64,000 nucleotides of DNA from Pseudomonadota bacterium (GCA_023430685.1 JAEYZH010000049.1:3818-67817), one strand, 5' to 3'. Shown: positions 43,766 through 54,102, counted from the first letter of the stretch. Program-made: numbers and translations. Notes: generated from the sequence alone by a model not told the origin.

Positions 43766-45598
43766 ATGCGTATTCGTCCACTCCTTCTCGCGCTCGCCGT
43801 GTCGGCGTGCATCGCCCCGCCCGCAGTCGCCCAGTCGCGCGAAAGCAGCGTCGATCCCGACGCTTCCGGGTCGCCATTCGAGGCGGCCATCGCGCTCGAG
43901 CAGGCGACGCTCGCCGCGCGCGCGCCATGGCCCGCGCTCTTCGAAGCTGCGTATGCGCGCTACCCGGGACTGCCGCGAGGGCTGCTCGAATCGATCGCGT
44001 ACGTGCAGAGTCGCTGGACGATGCTCGATGGCGCGCGCACCGAAGCGTCCGAATCCGCGCCCGCGATCGGCCTGATGGGCCTGTACCAGGGCGATGGGTT
44101 CCTCGACCAGGTCGGCGACGCGGCCGCACTGCTCGGCGTGCCGCGCGAGCGCGTCGAGCGCGAGGCGTACTGGAACATCCTCGGCGCGGCCGCGCTGCTG
44201 ACGGACGCCGCGTCGCGGATCGCTGCGGATGCGAACGAGGCGGACCTGCTCGCGGCATACGCGGGGTTTGCCGGCTCGCACACCGATGCGATCGGCGCGT
44301 TCGCGCGCGAGAGCTTCGCCTACGACGTGCTGCTCGCGCTCGACCGCGGCGCGGACGACCACGGCATCCACATCGACGCGCGCGCGATCGAGTGGGAGCG
44401 GCAGTTCGGCCCCGACGCGCTGGTACGTCAGCGCGCGCCGTTCGTGCGCCTCGACCTTTCGCGCGGCAGCGTCGAGGTCGACGGCTACGTGGTCGACCCG
44501 CGCGACGAAACGCTGCATGCGCCTGGCGGCCTCCCCGGCATCAACAGCACCGACTACGCCCCCGCGTCCTGGGTGGCCTCGCCCTACTACCACTCGCGCG
44601 GCACCGCGACCAGCGCGGTCACGATCCACACGATGCAGGGCTCTTACGCGGGCAGCATCGCGTGGTTCCAGAACAACCCGTACTCGGTCAGCGCGCACTA
44701 CCTGATCCGCAGCTCGGACGGCCAGGTCACGCAGATGGTGCGCGAGGCGCAGGCCGCGCACCATGTCGGCAGCCAGAATGCCTACACGCTCGGCATCGAG
44801 CACGAGGGCTACGTCGACAATGCGGCCTGGTACACGACCGCGATGTACAACGCGTCGGCGGCGCTGACGCGCCACTTCTGCGCGCGCCATGCGATCCCGT
44901 GCGCGAGCGCGTACAACGGCCCCGCGCACGGCGGCATCAACGTCCTGCCGACCTCGGTCAGGATCAAGGGCCACCAGCACTACACGGGCCAGACGCACAC
45001 CGATCCCGGCATCAACTGGGACTGGCGCCGCTACTACGCGCTGCTGAACCCGGGCAGCGGCGGGAATCCGGTCACGCTCGACGGATTCGAAGGCGGCGAA
45101 GGCCACTTCAACACGGCGCCCGCCTACTCCGGCAGCACCACCGGCATCGCGGCGACGTCGACCGCCGATCGGGACTGCACGATCGCGCGCGTGGGCAGCT
45201 GCTCGGAGCACCTCACGCTCGTCGACAACGCGGCGAACACGCAGGCGTGGTCGATACGGTTCCTGTCGGGCAGCGGCGCGCCGTCCGCGAACACCGGCGT
45301 TGCGCGCAACGGCCGGCTCGGCTTCTGGGTGTTCGTCGCCGGCAGCGGTTTCAGCGTCGGCGTCGGCATCGACGATTCGGACGGCACCGAACGCTCGACG
45401 CAGCGCGCGGTCGCCGCGAACACGTGGACCTGGGTCGAATGGAACCTCACCGACGCGGCTGCCTGGAACGCGTGGGTCGGGGGCAACGGCGCGATCACGG
45501 CCGCGAACGTGACGGTCGATGCGATCTGGCTCGAACGCGCGCACACGACCTACAGCGTGAACGCCTATCTCGACGAGTTGCGCTGGATCCCCAACTGA
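43766..45598 (+). CDS. Secreted two-domain peptidoglycan hydrolase: lytic-transglycosylase-like plus N-acetylmuramoyl-L-alanine amidase
   Basis: 610 residues. The signal peptide covers about 1-22. Residues ~50-190 look like a soluble lytic transglycosylase domain (GLPRGLLESIAYVQSRW, with a candidate catalytic Glu, and AIGLMGLYQGDGF). Residues ~265-430 are an Amidase_2 domain: AVTIHTMQGSYAGSIAWFQ with the zinc His, SVSAHYLIRSSDGQV, TLGIEHEGY and IKGHQHYTGQTHTDPG with further ligands. After a linker reading TLDGFEGGEGHF, the last ~150 residues form a beta-sandwich resembling a carbohydrate-binding module. Such a protein could cleave both the glycan and the peptide stem. Whether both sites are active is untested. 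Confidence 0.82.
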   Translation: MRIRPLLLALAVSACIAPPAVAQSRESSVDPDASGSPFEAAIALEQATLAARAPWPALFEAAYARYPGLPRGLLESIAYVQSRWTMLDGARTEASESAPAIGLMGLYQGDGFLDQVGDAAALLGVPRERVEREAYWNILGAAALLTDAASRIAADANEADLLAAYAGFAGSHTDAIGAFARESFAYDVLLALDRGADDHGIHIDARAIEWERQFGPDALVRQRAPFVRLDLSRGSVEVDGYVVDPRDETLHAPGGLPGINSTDYAPASWVASPYYHSRGTATSAVTIHTMQGSYAGSIAWFQNNPYSVSAHYLIRSSDGQVTQMVREAQAAHHVGSQNAYTLGIEHEGYVDNAAWYTTAMYNASAALTRHFCARHAIPCASAYNGPAHGGINVLPTSVRIKGHQHYTGQTHTDPGINWDWRRYYALLNPGSGGNPVTLDGFEGGEGHFNTAPAYSGSTTGIAATSTADRDCTIARVGSCSEHLTLVDNAANTQAWSIRFLSGSGAPSANTGVARNGRLGFWVFVAGSGFSVGVGIDDSDGTERSTQRAVAANTWTWVEWNLTDAAAWNAWVGGNGAITAANVTVDAIWLERAHTTYSVNAYLDELRWIPN

Positions 45599-45651
45599 CG
45601 GCGCAAGCCGAGGCCATGTGGCCGGCCGCGCGCCGGTCGCCACCGCACGCG

Positions 45652-45858
45652 TCAGGCATCGAGATCGGGAATCAGCTTGTCCTCGAGCCAGGCGATCATG
45701 TCCTTGAGCCTGAGCTTGCGCTTCTTGAGGCGCGTGAGCTGCAACTCGTCATCGACCGGCCCGGCCGCGAGTCGCGCGATCGCGGCATCGAGATCACGAT
45801 GCTCTTGCCGGAGTTCGGCGAGCTTGCGCGCGAGGGTGGCGGGATCGTCGTCGTACAT
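45652..45858 (-). CDS. YdcH-family (DUF465) small protein
   Basis: 68 residues from the ATG at 45858. Two helices with LARKLAELRQEHRDLDAAIARL and LTRLKKRKLRLKDMIAWLEDKLIPDL are the typical DUF465 pattern. Function unknown; these proteins are small helical hairpins. It follows tkt on the same strand with a gap of about 140 bases. Confidence 0.85.
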   Translation of the reverse strand: MYDDDPATLARKLAELRQEHRDLDAAIARLAAGPVDDELQLTRLKKRKLRLKDMIAWLEDKLIPDLDA

Positions 45859-46001
45859 GTCTGCGCCCGGGGGCGCCCAGTGTAGTCCGGCGTGGCTCGC
45901 GTCCGCACCTTCACGGCTCCTGCAACCGCATCGCGCCCGGGCTTGCGGAGGTTGCCGCGTGATGCGGTGTCGACGCTTCGTCGATCGCGAGTTCGCCGCA
46001 C

Positions 46002-48005
46002 CTACAGCGCGCGCGCGACTTCGGCGATCCTCTGCGGCGTGAAACCGAAGAAGTCGAACAACACCGCGCCGGGCGCCGACTCGCCGAAGCGGTCGATGCC
46101 GACGACGGTGCCGTTGCCGCGCACGTACTTCCACCAGAGCGCGCTGCTGCCGGCTTCGATCGCGATCTTCGCCACGTGTTCGGGCAGCACCTGCGCGCGC
46201 CACGCGTCGTCCTGGCGGTCGAACGTCGTCGTCGAAGGCATCGACACGACGCGCGTCGCGAGACCCTCGGCCTCGAGCAGTGCCTTCGTCGCGAGCGCGA
46301 GGCCGACCTCCGAGCCGGTCGCGATGAGGATCCGCTGCGGCGTGCCACCCGCGGCCTCGGCGAGCACGTAGCCGCCGCGCTCGACCGCGGCAATCTGCTC
46401 CGCGTCGCGCGCGACGAACGGCAGGTTCTGCCGCGACAGCGCGAGAGCGGTCGGCGCGGCCTTGCGCCGCAGCGCGAGCGTCCATGCGATCGCGGTCTCG
46501 ACCGTGTCGCACGGCCGCCAGACCTCGAGGTTCGGGATCAGTCGCAGCGACGACACGTGTTCGACCGACTGGTGCGTCGGGCCGTCTTCGCCGAGCCCGA
46601 TCGAATCATGCGTGAACACGTGGATCACGCGCAGGTGCATCAGCGCGGCCATCCGGATCGCATTGCGGCTGTAGTCGCTGAAGGTCAGGAAGGTGCCGCC
46701 GAATGGTATGAAGCCGCCATGCAGCGCGAGGCCGTTCATAATCGCGGCCATGCCGAATTCGCGCACGCCATAGCTGATGTGGCGCCCGGTACCCGCGCCT
46801 TCCAGCAGCGGCGCGCCCTTCCACAGCGTGAGGTTGGAGTGGGTCAGGTCGGCCGATCCGCCGAGCATCTCGGGCACCGCGGGCGCGAGCGCCTCGATCG
46901 CATACTGGCTCGCCTTGCGCGTCGCGACGGTCTCCTGCTTCGCGTTCGCGTTCGCGACGAGCTGCGCCGCGCGCTCGCCGAAATCAGCAGGAAGATCGCC
47001 CGCGAGGCGCCGCCGGAACTCGCGTGCGGCCTCGCCGTCGGCCGCTTCGTAGGCCGCGAAACGCTCGTTCCATGCCTGTTCGTGCGCGGCGCCCGCTGCG
47101 CGCGCGTCCCAGCCCGCGCGGATGTCGGCCGGGATTTCGAACGGCGCGTGCGTCCAGCCGAGTGCCTCGCGCGTCTTCGCGAGTTCGTCGGCGCCGAGCG
47201 CCTCGCCATGTGCCTTGGCGGTGCCTGCACGCGTCGGCGCGCCCTTGCCGATGACCGTCCGGCAGAGAATGAAGCTCGGTTGCGACGTGTTCGCCTTGGC
47301 TTCGGCGATCGCGCGGTCGACCGCGTCGACATCGTGGCCGTCGATCGGGCCGATCACCTGCCAGCCGTACGCGCGGAAGCGCGCGGCGGTGTCGTCGGTG
47401 AACCAGCCGCGCACCTGGCCGTCGATCGAGATGCCGTTGTCGTCGTAGAGCGCGATGAGCTTGCCGAGCTGCCAGGTGCCCGCGAGCGCACAGGCCTCGT
47501 GCGAAATGCCTTCCATGAGGCAGCCATCGCCGAGGAACACGTAGGTGTGGTGGTCGACGATGCGCGCGTCGCCGTGGTTGAACTCGGCCGCGAGCAGTTT
47601 CTCGGCGAGCGCCATGCCGACCGCATTCGCGATGCCCTGGCCGAGCGGACCGGTGGTGGTCTCGACACCCGGTGTCACGTGGACTTCGGGATGGCCGGGC
47701 GTCTTCGAGTGCAGTTGCCGGAAGTTCTCGAGTTCAGCGAGCGGCAGGTCGTAGCCCGACAGGTGCAGCAACGCATACAGCAGCATCGAGCCATGTCCGT
47801 TGGACACGACGAAACGATCGCGATCGGCCCATTGCGGGTTGGCCGGGTTGTGGCGCAGGTGGCGCGTCCACAGCGCGAGCGCGATCTCGGCCATTCCCAT
47901 CGGCATGCCGGGATGTCCTGATTTCGCCTTTTCCACCGCGTCGGCCGCGAGGAAGCGGATCGCATTCGCGAGGCGGGCGGTATCGACGCTCGGGGTGCTG
48001 CTCAT
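46002..48005 (-). CDS. tkt: Transketolase
   Basis: 667 residues from the ATG at 48005. [31 protein letters not shown], the thiamine diphosphate motif [13 protein letters not shown] ... [10 protein letters not shown], the invariant glutamate region [26 protein letters not shown] and [18 protein letters not shown] are all present. It shuttles two-carbon units between the pentose phosphate pathway and glycolysis. The divergent gene ttcA starts 281 bases away. Confidence 0.97.
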   Translation of the reverse strand: MSSTPSVDTARLANAIRFLAADAVEKAKSGHPGMPMGMAEIALALWTRHLRHNPANPQWADRDRFVVSNGHGSMLLYALLHLSGYDLPLAELENFRQLHSKTPGHPEVHVTPGVETTTGPLGQGIANAVGMALAEKLLAAEFNHGDARIVDHHTYVFLGDGCLMEGISHEACALAGTWQLGKLIALYDDNGISIDGQVRGWFTDDTAARFRAYGWQVIGPIDGHDVDAVDRAIAEAKANTSQPSFILCRTVIGKGAPTRAGTAKAHGEALGADELAKTREALGWTHAPFEIPADIRAGWDARAAGAAHEQAWNERFAAYEAADGEAAREFRRRLAGDLPADFGERAAQLVANANAKQETVATRKASQYAIEALAPAVPEMLGGSADLTHSNLTLWKGAPLLEGAGTGRHISYGVREFGMAAIMNGLALHGGFIPFGGTFLTFSDYSRNAIRMAALMHLRVIHVFTHDSIGLGEDGPTHQSVEHVSSLRLIPNLEVWRPCDTVETAIAWTLALRRKAAPTALALSRQNLPFVARDAEQIAAVERGGYVLAEAAGGTPQRILIATGSEVGLALATKALLEAEGLATRVVSMPSTTTFDRQDDAWRAQVLPEHVAKIAIEAGSSALWWKYVRGNGTVVGIDRFGESAPGAVLFDFFGFTPQRIAEVARAL

Positions 48006-48286
48006 GGACGCTCCAGTGGATGGCGGCCTCGCCGCGCGTGCGCGTCGAAACCATGGCCGATTGGCGGGGTGGGAACTCGCCAGGAGGCGTCCCGGCGCGC
48101 GTGCCGCGGAATCGAGCGCGCAGCCGCGCGGATTTTGCCGCATCGGCGCAACCGGCGGAAGAGAACGCGCCGCGTATCGGAAGCTGCGACCGCGCCGACT
48201 ACAATGGCCGACTCCGCGTTGCGAGCGTCCCCCCGGTGCTGCCCGCACCACGCGGCCATCGCATCGCCCGCATCCGGATCGAACCC

Positions 48287-49135
48287 ATGAACGCGACATC
48301 CTGCCGCAAGCTCGACCACGAAGCCGCCAAGCGCGCCAAGCGCCTGCGTCGCCAGGTCGGCCAGGCGATCGCGGACTTCAACATGATCGAGGACGGCGAC
48401 CGCGTGATGGTGTGCCTCTCGGGTGGCAAGGATTCCTGGTCCCTGCTCGACCTCCTGCTCAAGTTGCAGGCGAAGGCGCCGGTCGCGTTCGAACTCGTGG
48501 CGGTGCATCTCGACCAGAAGCAGCCGGGTTACGACGCCGAGGTCATTCCGCGCTACCTGCGGGAACGCGGCATCGCGTTCCACGTGCTCGAGCAGGACAC
48601 CTATGGCGTGGTCAAGCGCGTGATCCCGGAGGGTCGCACGATGTGCAGCCTGTGCTCGCGACTGCGCCGCGGCGCGCTCTACACATTCGCGGTCGAGCAG
48701 GGTTTCAGCAAGATCGCGCTCGGCCACCACCGCGACGACATCGTCGAGACGCTGTTCCTCAATCTGTTCCACCAGGCCACGCTCAAGGCGATGCCGCCGA
48801 AGCTCCGGTCGGATGATGGCCGCAACATCGTGATCCGGCCGCTCGCGTATTGCCGCGAGGAGGAGATCGCCGAGTACGCGCGCGCGCAGGCTTTTCCGAT
48901 CCTGCCGTGCAACCTGTGCGGATCGCAGGAGAACCTGCGGCGCAAGGCGATCAAGTCGATGCTCGCGGCATGGGAGGTGCAGCAGCCCGGGCGCATCGAG
49001 AACATCTTCCGCGCCCTCGGCAACGCGGTGCCATCGCACCTGCTCGACCATGCGCTGCACGACTTTGCGGCGCTCGGCAGCAACGCCCACGCCGCGCGAA
49101 CCGATGCCCACGGCTGGCTTGCCGACCCCGACTGA
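48287..49135 (+). CDS. ttcA: tRNA 2-thiocytidine(32) biosynthesis protein
   Basis: 282 residues. The PP-loop SGGKDS lies at 45-50. Two C-x2-C pairs (MCSLC and CNLCG) bind the iron-sulfur cluster, and [17 protein letters not shown] is diagnostic. It thiolates cytidine 32 in a subset of tRNAs. TACAAT about 85 bases upstream may be its -10 element. Confidence 0.95.
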   Translation: MNATSCRKLDHEAAKRAKRLRRQVGQAIADFNMIEDGDRVMVCLSGGKDSWSLLDLLLKLQAKAPVAFELVAVHLDQKQPGYDAEVIPRYLRERGIAFHVLEQDTYGVVKRVIPEGRTMCSLCSRLRRGALYTFAVEQGFSKIALGHHRDDIVETLFLNLFHQATLKAMPPKLRSDDGRNIVIRPLAYCREEEIAEYARAQAFPILPCNLCGSQENLRRKAIKSMLAAWEVQQPGRIENIFRALGNAVPSHLLDHALHDFAALGSNAHAARTDAHGWLADPD

Positions 49136-49187
49136 CCCGCGGGCGACCAACCGCCCTCGCCCCTGTCCCCATCCTCCCGGGAGTGCC

Positions 49188-50105
49188 ATGTTCTTTCGCA
49201 ACCTGACCCTGTTCCGTTTCCCGGAAAGTGTCGAGAAATCCCTCGATCATCTCGAAAAGAACCTCGAATCGCATCGATTGCGCGAGTGCGGCCCGCTTGA
49301 ACTCGCGACCCGCGGGTTCATCTCCCCGTATGGGCGGGACAGCGACCAGCTCGTGCACCAGATGGGTGCGTATGCATTGTTCACGGTCGGCACCGAAGAG
49401 CGCCTGCTGCCTGCGGTCGTGGTCGCCGAGGAGCTTGCCGACCGGATCGACCGCCTGCACCAGAAGGAGGGGCGGCGGCCCGGTGCCCGTGAGCGCAAGC
49501 GCTTGAAGGAAGAGGTCATTTCCGAGCTCCTGCCGCGCGCCTTCATCCGCCCCTCACGACTTTCGGCGTACCTGGATGCCCGCCACGGCTGGTTCGTCGT
49601 GGACAGCGCCAGCCGCAAGGCGGCCGAGGACGCGGTCAGCCAGGTGCGCGAGGCGCTGGGCCGGTTTCCGGCGACGCCGATGGCGCCGGCCGAGTCGGTT
49701 CGCAACCTGATGACGGGGTGGCTGATTGGTGGCAAGCTGCCAGCAGGCTTGGCGCTCGGCGAGGAATGCGAATTGCGGGACCCGGCCGAGGCCGGCGCGA
49801 TCGTCCGCTGCCGTCGCCAGGACCTTGAATCGGATGAGGTAAGGGAGCATCTCAAGTCGGGCAAGCAGGTGTTCCAGCTCGGCCTCGTGTTCGATGACCG
49901 GATGAGCTTCGTGCTCGGCGAGGACCTCGTCGTGCGCAAGCTCAAGTTCCTCGACGTCGTGCTCGACACGCTCGGCGAGCAGACCGCGGAATCGAAACAG
50001 GCGGAACTGGACGCGGTGTTTGCGCTGATGACGCTCGAACTCCAGAACCTGTTCGTGCGACTTGACCAGTGGTTCGATATTCCCCGTCCAGGCGAGCGCG
50101 ACTAG
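49188..50105 (+). CDS. rdgC: Recombination-associated protein RdgC
   Basis: 305 residues, MFFRNLTLFRFPESV at the start, RECGPLELATRGFISPYG, and ALFTVGTEERLLPAVVV. The C-terminal ELQNLFVRLDQWFDI is also typical. RdgC is a ring-forming DNA-binding protein that restrains RecA. It is followed after 35 bases by the YgjP-like gene. Confidence 0.95.
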   Translation: MFFRNLTLFRFPESVEKSLDHLEKNLESHRLRECGPLELATRGFISPYGRDSDQLVHQMGAYALFTVGTEERLLPAVVVAEELADRIDRLHQKEGRRPGARERKRLKEEVISELLPRAFIRPSRLSAYLDARHGWFVVDSASRKAAEDAVSQVREALGRFPATPMAPAESVRNLMTGWLIGGKLPAGLALGEECELRDPAEAGAIVRCRRQDLESDEVREHLKSGKQVFQLGLVFDDRMSFVLGEDLVVRKLKFLDVVLDTLGEQTAESKQAELDAVFALMTLELQNLFVRLDQWFDIPRPGERD

Positions 50106-50140
50106 CGCAGCCAGGCGGGTCGGCTTGGAGAAGGATCGAA

Positions 50141-50908
50141 GTGGAACTTGCGCACGACTACCTCGAGTTGGCCACGCCGGCCGGCGAGACGATCAAGGTG
50201 CTGCGCAAGAGCCACCCGCGCGCGCGCAGGCTGCGGCTGACGGTCACGCCCGGCGGCGCGCGCGTGACCTATCCCGAAGGCACGCATCCGGCGCAGGTGT
50301 TCGCGTTCCTGCGCAAGCACGGCGAGTGGCTCGAGCGCAAGCTCGACGAGCTCAGCCTGGGCTCCGCACCGCCCCCGCTCAAGCCCGGCGCCGCGACCGT
50401 GATGCCGCTGCGCGGTGAAACCACGCGCCTGTCGTGGCGCGACGGCGCCTGGCCGCAGATCGAGCAGATCGACGACCGACTCGTGCTGAGCCTGCCGCGC
50501 CCGCATGGCAAGTCGACCTTGCCGGCCGCACGCGCATTGCTGCGCTCGTTCCTCGAGGCGCAGATCCGCCGCGACGTGAGCCGCTATTTCGCGCGTTACT
50601 GTCCCGAGCTCGGCCGCGCGCCGACCGGCATGAAACTGCGCCCGCTCAAGAGCCTCTGGGGCAGCCTCGACACGCGCGACCGCGTCACGCTGGACCTCGC
50701 GCTCGCGCTGGCCCCGCCCGCCGCGCTGCGTTACGTGGTCGTGCACGAGCTCTGTCACCTGCGCATCCGCAACCACTCTCCGCGGTTCTGGGCGCTGGTC
50801 GAGAAGCTGTATCCGGATTGGCGCGAACAGCGCGAATGGCTGCGCGTGAACGGCCAGGCGCTGAAGGCCGAATTGACGCGCCTGATCCACGCGCCGCCCG
50901 CGGCTTGA
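50141..50908 (+). CDS. YgjP-like metallopeptidase-domain protein (DUF45)
   Basis: 255 residues from a GTG at 50141, chosen because GGAGAAGG lies just upstream; the longer frame to 50069 would overlap rdgC. An N-terminal segment with ARRLRLTVTPGGARVTYPEG precedes MKLRPLKSLWGSLDTRDRVTLDLAL. The zinc-site helix is VVHELCHLRIRNHSPRFWALVE (HExxH plus a third His). This matches the YgjP/WLM-like family. A proteolytic role is predicted but not demonstrated for most members. Confidence 0.88.
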   Translation: MELAHDYLELATPAGETIKVLRKSHPRARRLRLTVTPGGARVTYPEGTHPAQVFAFLRKHGEWLERKLDELSLGSAPPPLKPGAATVMPLRGETTRLSWRDGAWPQIEQIDDRLVLSLPRPHGKSTLPAARALLRSFLEAQIRRDVSRYFARYCPELGRAPTGMKLRPLKSLWGSLDTRDRVTLDLALALAPPAALRYVVVHELCHLRIRNHSPRFWALVEKLYPDWREQREWLRVNGQALKAELTRLIHAPPAA

Positions 50909-50984
50909 TCGCCGCTGCGGAGCGCCGCGGGCGCGACCGGCGCGACCACGAAACCTCGTTGCGCAATGAACCGTGGACGACGGA

Positions 50985-50999
50985 CACCGTGACACGGTG
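50985..50999. repeat. Perfect inverted repeat between convergent genes
   Basis: CACCGTG-A-CACGGTG. It could help end transcription between the YgjP-like gene and the alpha/beta hydrolase gene. No T-run. Confidence 0.4.
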
Positions 51000-51010
51000 A
51001 CCGCGTGACG

Positions 51011-51877
51011 CTAGGGCCGCCGTGCCGACGCGAACGCGAGGATCTCGTCGGCCACCGCCTGCGCGTCTTCCAGATGAAGGTGATGGTGCCCGGCGAGGCG
51101 CACGATGCGGATGTCGGCGACCTCGGCCGCGCGTGCGTCCATCATCGCGGCGGGCAGGTAGCTCGTCGCCGGATCGGCTAGCACGAGCAGGCTGCGCGCG
51201 CGGATGCCCGCGAGCATCGCGAGCACCTGCTCCTCGCTGTAGCGCTGCGGACTCGCGAGCGTCAGGCGCGGGTCGCTCGACCACGCGTATCCACCTTCGA
51301 CTTCGGTGACGCCACGCGCGACGATCGGCTGCGCCGCGGCCTGCGACAGCCCGTTCGCGCGCATGCGCGCCGCGACCGCCTCGTCGAGCGTCGCGAACAC
51401 GCGCAGCGGGCGGCGCCTTGCATGCGCTTCGCGCTCGTCGAGCGCGCGCCGCAATCGCGCGAGCGTCTCGTCGACGCCCGCGGTCAACGGACCCAGTGCC
51501 TCGATCAGCATGAGCTCGCGGACCCGCTCGGGATACAGCGCGGCGAACAGGCTCGCGAGCGTGCCGCCGAGCGAGTGGCCGAGCAGGTCCGCGCGCGCCC
51601 AGCCGAAATGGTCGAACACCGCGCGCAGTTCGTCGAAGTAGTCGACGTAGTGGTACCAGGTTCCCTTGGGCAGGTGCGTCGAGCGTCCGTGGCCTGCGAA
51701 ATCGATCGCGACGACGCGCCAGCGCGTGGCGAGCAGCGGCGCGAGTGCCTCGAAACTGCCCGCGTTGTCGAGCCAGCCATGCAGCGCGAGCAGCGGCGGC
51801 AGCCCCGCATCCCCCCAGCTTCGCGCGGCCAGCGTCGCATGCGGCAACGCGATGCGCAGTTCCTCAGCGACGTGCAT
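51011..51877 (-). CDS. Alpha/beta hydrolase
   Basis: 288 residues from the ATG at 51877; an ATG at 51892 is an alternative, and either start overlaps the hemH end. ALHGWLDNAGSFEALAPLL, the oxyanion turn HGWLD, DFAGHGRST, and the nucleophile elbow GHSLGG are typical, with a late catalytic His in AGHHHLHLE. The substrate is unknown. It is probably translated together with hemH. Confidence 0.85.
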   Translation of the reverse strand: MHVAEELRIALPHATLAARSWGDAGLPPLLALHGWLDNAGSFEALAPLLATRWRVVAIDFAGHGRSTHLPKGTWYHYVDYFDELRAVFDHFGWARADLLGHSLGGTLASLFAALYPERVRELMLIEALGPLTAGVDETLARLRRALDEREAHARRRPLRVFATLDEAVAARMRANGLSQAAAQPIVARGVTEVEGGYAWSSDPRLTLASPQRYSEEQVLAMLAGIRARSLLVLADPATSYLPAAMMDARAAEVADIRIVRLAGHHHLHLEDAQAVADEILAFASARRP

Positions 51878-52979
51878 CACGCAGTCGTTCATGCCGCAAC
51901 CGCACCGCCTCGCGCTGCGCTGCATTGCGCGCGGCGTCCCAGGCCGGGTCGAACTCGGGCCAGCCCTGCGCGTGGCGCAACGCGAGCTCGGCCAGCGCGG
52001 TGACGTGGTCGCTGCCCGCGTTCAACGCCGGGATGTAGTCGAAGCGTTCTCCGCCGGCCTGCAGGAAGCGCGCATGGTTGCGGATCGCGATCTCCTCGAG
52101 CGTCTCGAGGCAGTCGATCGGGAAACCCGGGCAGAGCACCTGCACGTGCCGCACGCCGGCTGCGGGCAACTCGGCGAGCACGCGTTCGGTGTAGGGCTGC
52201 AGCCAGCGCGCGCGACCCACTTGCGACTGGAACGCGACGATCAATGCGTCCTCGGCGAGTCCAAGCCGCTCGCGCAGGCGCCGCGCGGTCGCCTGGCACT
52301 GGCAGAAGTACGGATCGCCCGCCTGGAAATAGCGCTCCGGAATGCCGTGGAACGACAGCACGAGCTTCGGCGCGCGTCCATGCTGGCGCCAGTGTGCCTC
52401 GACGCCGCGCGCGAGCGCCTCGATGTAGCGCGGTTCGGCATGGTAGTCGGCGACGAACCGCAGTTCGGGGATGCGCCGCCAGCCCGACAGCTCGCGCGCG
52501 ACTGCGTCGAACACCGAGGCCGTGGTGGTGGCCGAGTACTGCGGATACAGCGGCAGCACGAGGACGCGATGGACGTTGTGCACGGCCAGCTCGCGCAGCA
52601 CGCTGCGCAGCGAGGGACCGCCGTAGCGCATCGCATGGCGCACGAGCACCGGCCCCGGTCGGCGCGCGCCGATCGCCGCGCCGAGCGCCTCGGCGAGCTC
52701 GGCCGTCCCGCTCGCGAGCGGCGAGCCGCCCACGCCCCAGATCTTCGCGTAGAGCTCGGCCGAGCGCGCCGGACGCACGCGCAGCACGACCCCGTGCAGG
52801 ATCAGGCGCCAGAGCCAGCGCGGCAGTTCGACTACGCGTGGATCGCCAAGGAATTCAGCCAGATAACGTCGAACCGACCGGGCATCGGGGCGTTCCGGCG
52901 TGCCGAGGTTGACGAGCACGACGGCCGCGGCGGACGGAGCGCCATGCCGGTGCGGAGACGGGGAGAAATAACGCGGCAT
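51864..52979 (-). CDS. hemH: Ferrochelatase
   Basis: 371 residues from the ATG at 52979. VLVNLGTPERPDARSVRRYLAEFLGDPRVVE at the N terminus, RHAMRYGGPSL, LPLYPQYSATTTASVFDA and the metal-site SFHGIPERYFQAGDPY followed by CPGFPIDCLETLEEI are diagnostic. It inserts ferrous iron into protoporphyrin IX at the membrane. hemB is at 18-19 kb. Confidence 0.96.
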   Translation of the reverse strand: MPRYFSPSPHRHGAPSAAAVVLVNLGTPERPDARSVRRYLAEFLGDPRVVELPRWLWRLILHGVVLRVRPARSAELYAKIWGVGGSPLASGTAELAEALGAAIGARRPGPVLVRHAMRYGGPSLRSVLRELAVHNVHRVLVLPLYPQYSATTTASVFDAVARELSGWRRIPELRFVADYHAEPRYIEALARGVEAHWRQHGRAPKLVLSFHGIPERYFQAGDPYFCQCQATARRLRERLGLAEDALIVAFQSQVGRARWLQPYTERVLAELPAAGVRHVQVLCPGFPIDCLETLEEIAIRNHARFLQAGGERFDYIPALNAGSDHVTALAELALRHAQGWPEFDPAWDAARNAAQREAVRLRHERLRDARR

Positions 52980-53009
52980 GGGAGAGGGCCGGTGCACGGC
53001 GCCGGCCGT

Positions 53010-53038
53010 TTGGACGGTCCTGGCTTTGCTGTTAGACT
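53010..53038 (+). promoter_or_regulatory. Possible promoter of the CTERM beta-propeller gene
   Basis: TTGGAC (53010-53015), a 17-base spacer and TAGACT (53033-53038). Also TAATAACGATAAC lies just before the ATG at 53100. Confidence 0.3.
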
Positions 53039-53099
53039 CGGGCCGCCACCGCGGACCACCGCGGGGCAGACGATTACCTAATAACGATAACATGCCGCC

Positions 53100-54029
53100 A
53101 TGCGCCCACTGACCTGCGTCATCGCAGCGGGGATGCTTGCCGTCGCCTCGCCATTCGTGCAGGCGGCGACGACGGCGTATGGCGAAGCGTTCGATACCCT
53201 CTACCGTTTCGACCTCCAGACCCGTGTCGCCGAGCGCATCGGTGAAGCCGGCCCCTACGCGGGCCAGACGATCGGCAACATCAGCGGCCTGACCGTCACG
53301 CCGGATGGATCGATGTACGCGGTCGCGGGTGGCCTGAAGCTGTTGATCGGCGTCGATCCTGCCAATGGCCGTGCTTCCGTGCTCGCCGATTTCGGGCTCG
53401 CCGGCCAGGGTGACCCCGCGCGCAACGATGCGCTCGACCTCAACATGATCGCGGGCTGCGAAGGCGAGCTCTGGCTCACCTCGGCCTATGCGCAGAAGGT
53501 GTGGACGGTCGACCCCGCCAACGGCGCCACCGTGCTGGTCGGCGACACCGGCGCAGCGATCAGCGGCCTTGCGATGCGCGCGGGCCAACTGTTCGGTGCC
53601 GCGGGCAAGGACGACAACCGCTTCTACCGGATCGATACCACCACCGGCGCCGCGACACCGATCGGCGGCTTCGGCGCCGAAGCGACGCGCTGGATCAATT
53701 CGATCTCGATGGCGTTCGACGCCGACGGCACGCTCTGGGCGGTGCTGAACTACGTCCCGCCCGAAGACGACAACCAGGCGCTCGCCGACTGGAGCGATCT
53801 TGCGACGATCGATCCGCGCACCGGCACGCTCGACGTCCTCGGGCCGATCACCGGCCCGGAGACGCTGCGCCAGGTCGGCATGAAGGGCTTCACGCTGGGC
53901 CCGCCGCCATGCGGACGCGGCGGCCCGGCGCCGATCAGTGCGCCGGTCGACGCGCCGTGGGCGCTGCTGCTGCTCGGCCTGCTCGTCGCGGGCGCCGCCG
54001 GCGCCAACCGCCGACGCTTCGCGCGCTGA
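53100..54029 (+). CDS. Exported beta-propeller protein with CTERM-like C-terminal anchor
   Basis: 309 residues. The signal peptide covers about 1-22. YRFDLQTRVAERIGEAG, LTVTPDGSMYAVAG, VWTVDPANGATVLVGDTG and YRIDTTTGAATPIGGFG are consecutive propeller-like blades. The C terminus has a proline-tryptophan motif (VDAPWALLLLGLLVAGAAG) running into a hydrophobic helix and a basic end (ANRRRFAR). This is the tripartite form of PEP-CTERM/IPTL-CTERM sorting signals, closest in feel to the IPTL/VPxxPW variant. The cognate exosortase is not in the window. Confidence 0.72.
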   Translation: MRPLTCVIAAGMLAVASPFVQAATTAYGEAFDTLYRFDLQTRVAERIGEAGPYAGQTIGNISGLTVTPDGSMYAVAGGLKLLIGVDPANGRASVLADFGLAGQGDPARNDALDLNMIAGCEGELWLTSAYAQKVWTVDPANGATVLVGDTGAAISGLAMRAGQLFGAAGKDDNRFYRIDTTTGAATPIGGFGAEATRWINSISMAFDADGTLWAVLNYVPPEDDNQALADWSDLATIDPRTGTLDVLGPITGPETLRQVGMKGFTLGPPPCGRGGPAPISAPVDAPWALLLLGLLVAGAAGANRRRFAR

Positions 54030-54102
54030 TCCACCCGGCTGCGGTCATCGACCACTCAGCTGCGCCTGCTAACGTGGGCGGGTCCTGTTGCCGGAGATCG
54101 CG

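Noticed and set aside
45079..45110. DGFE tail inside the peptidoglycan hydrolase (TLDGFEGGEGHF)
   Set aside because: It is internal, starts a beta-sandwich, and is not at the C terminus; probably a coincidental or distant similarity.
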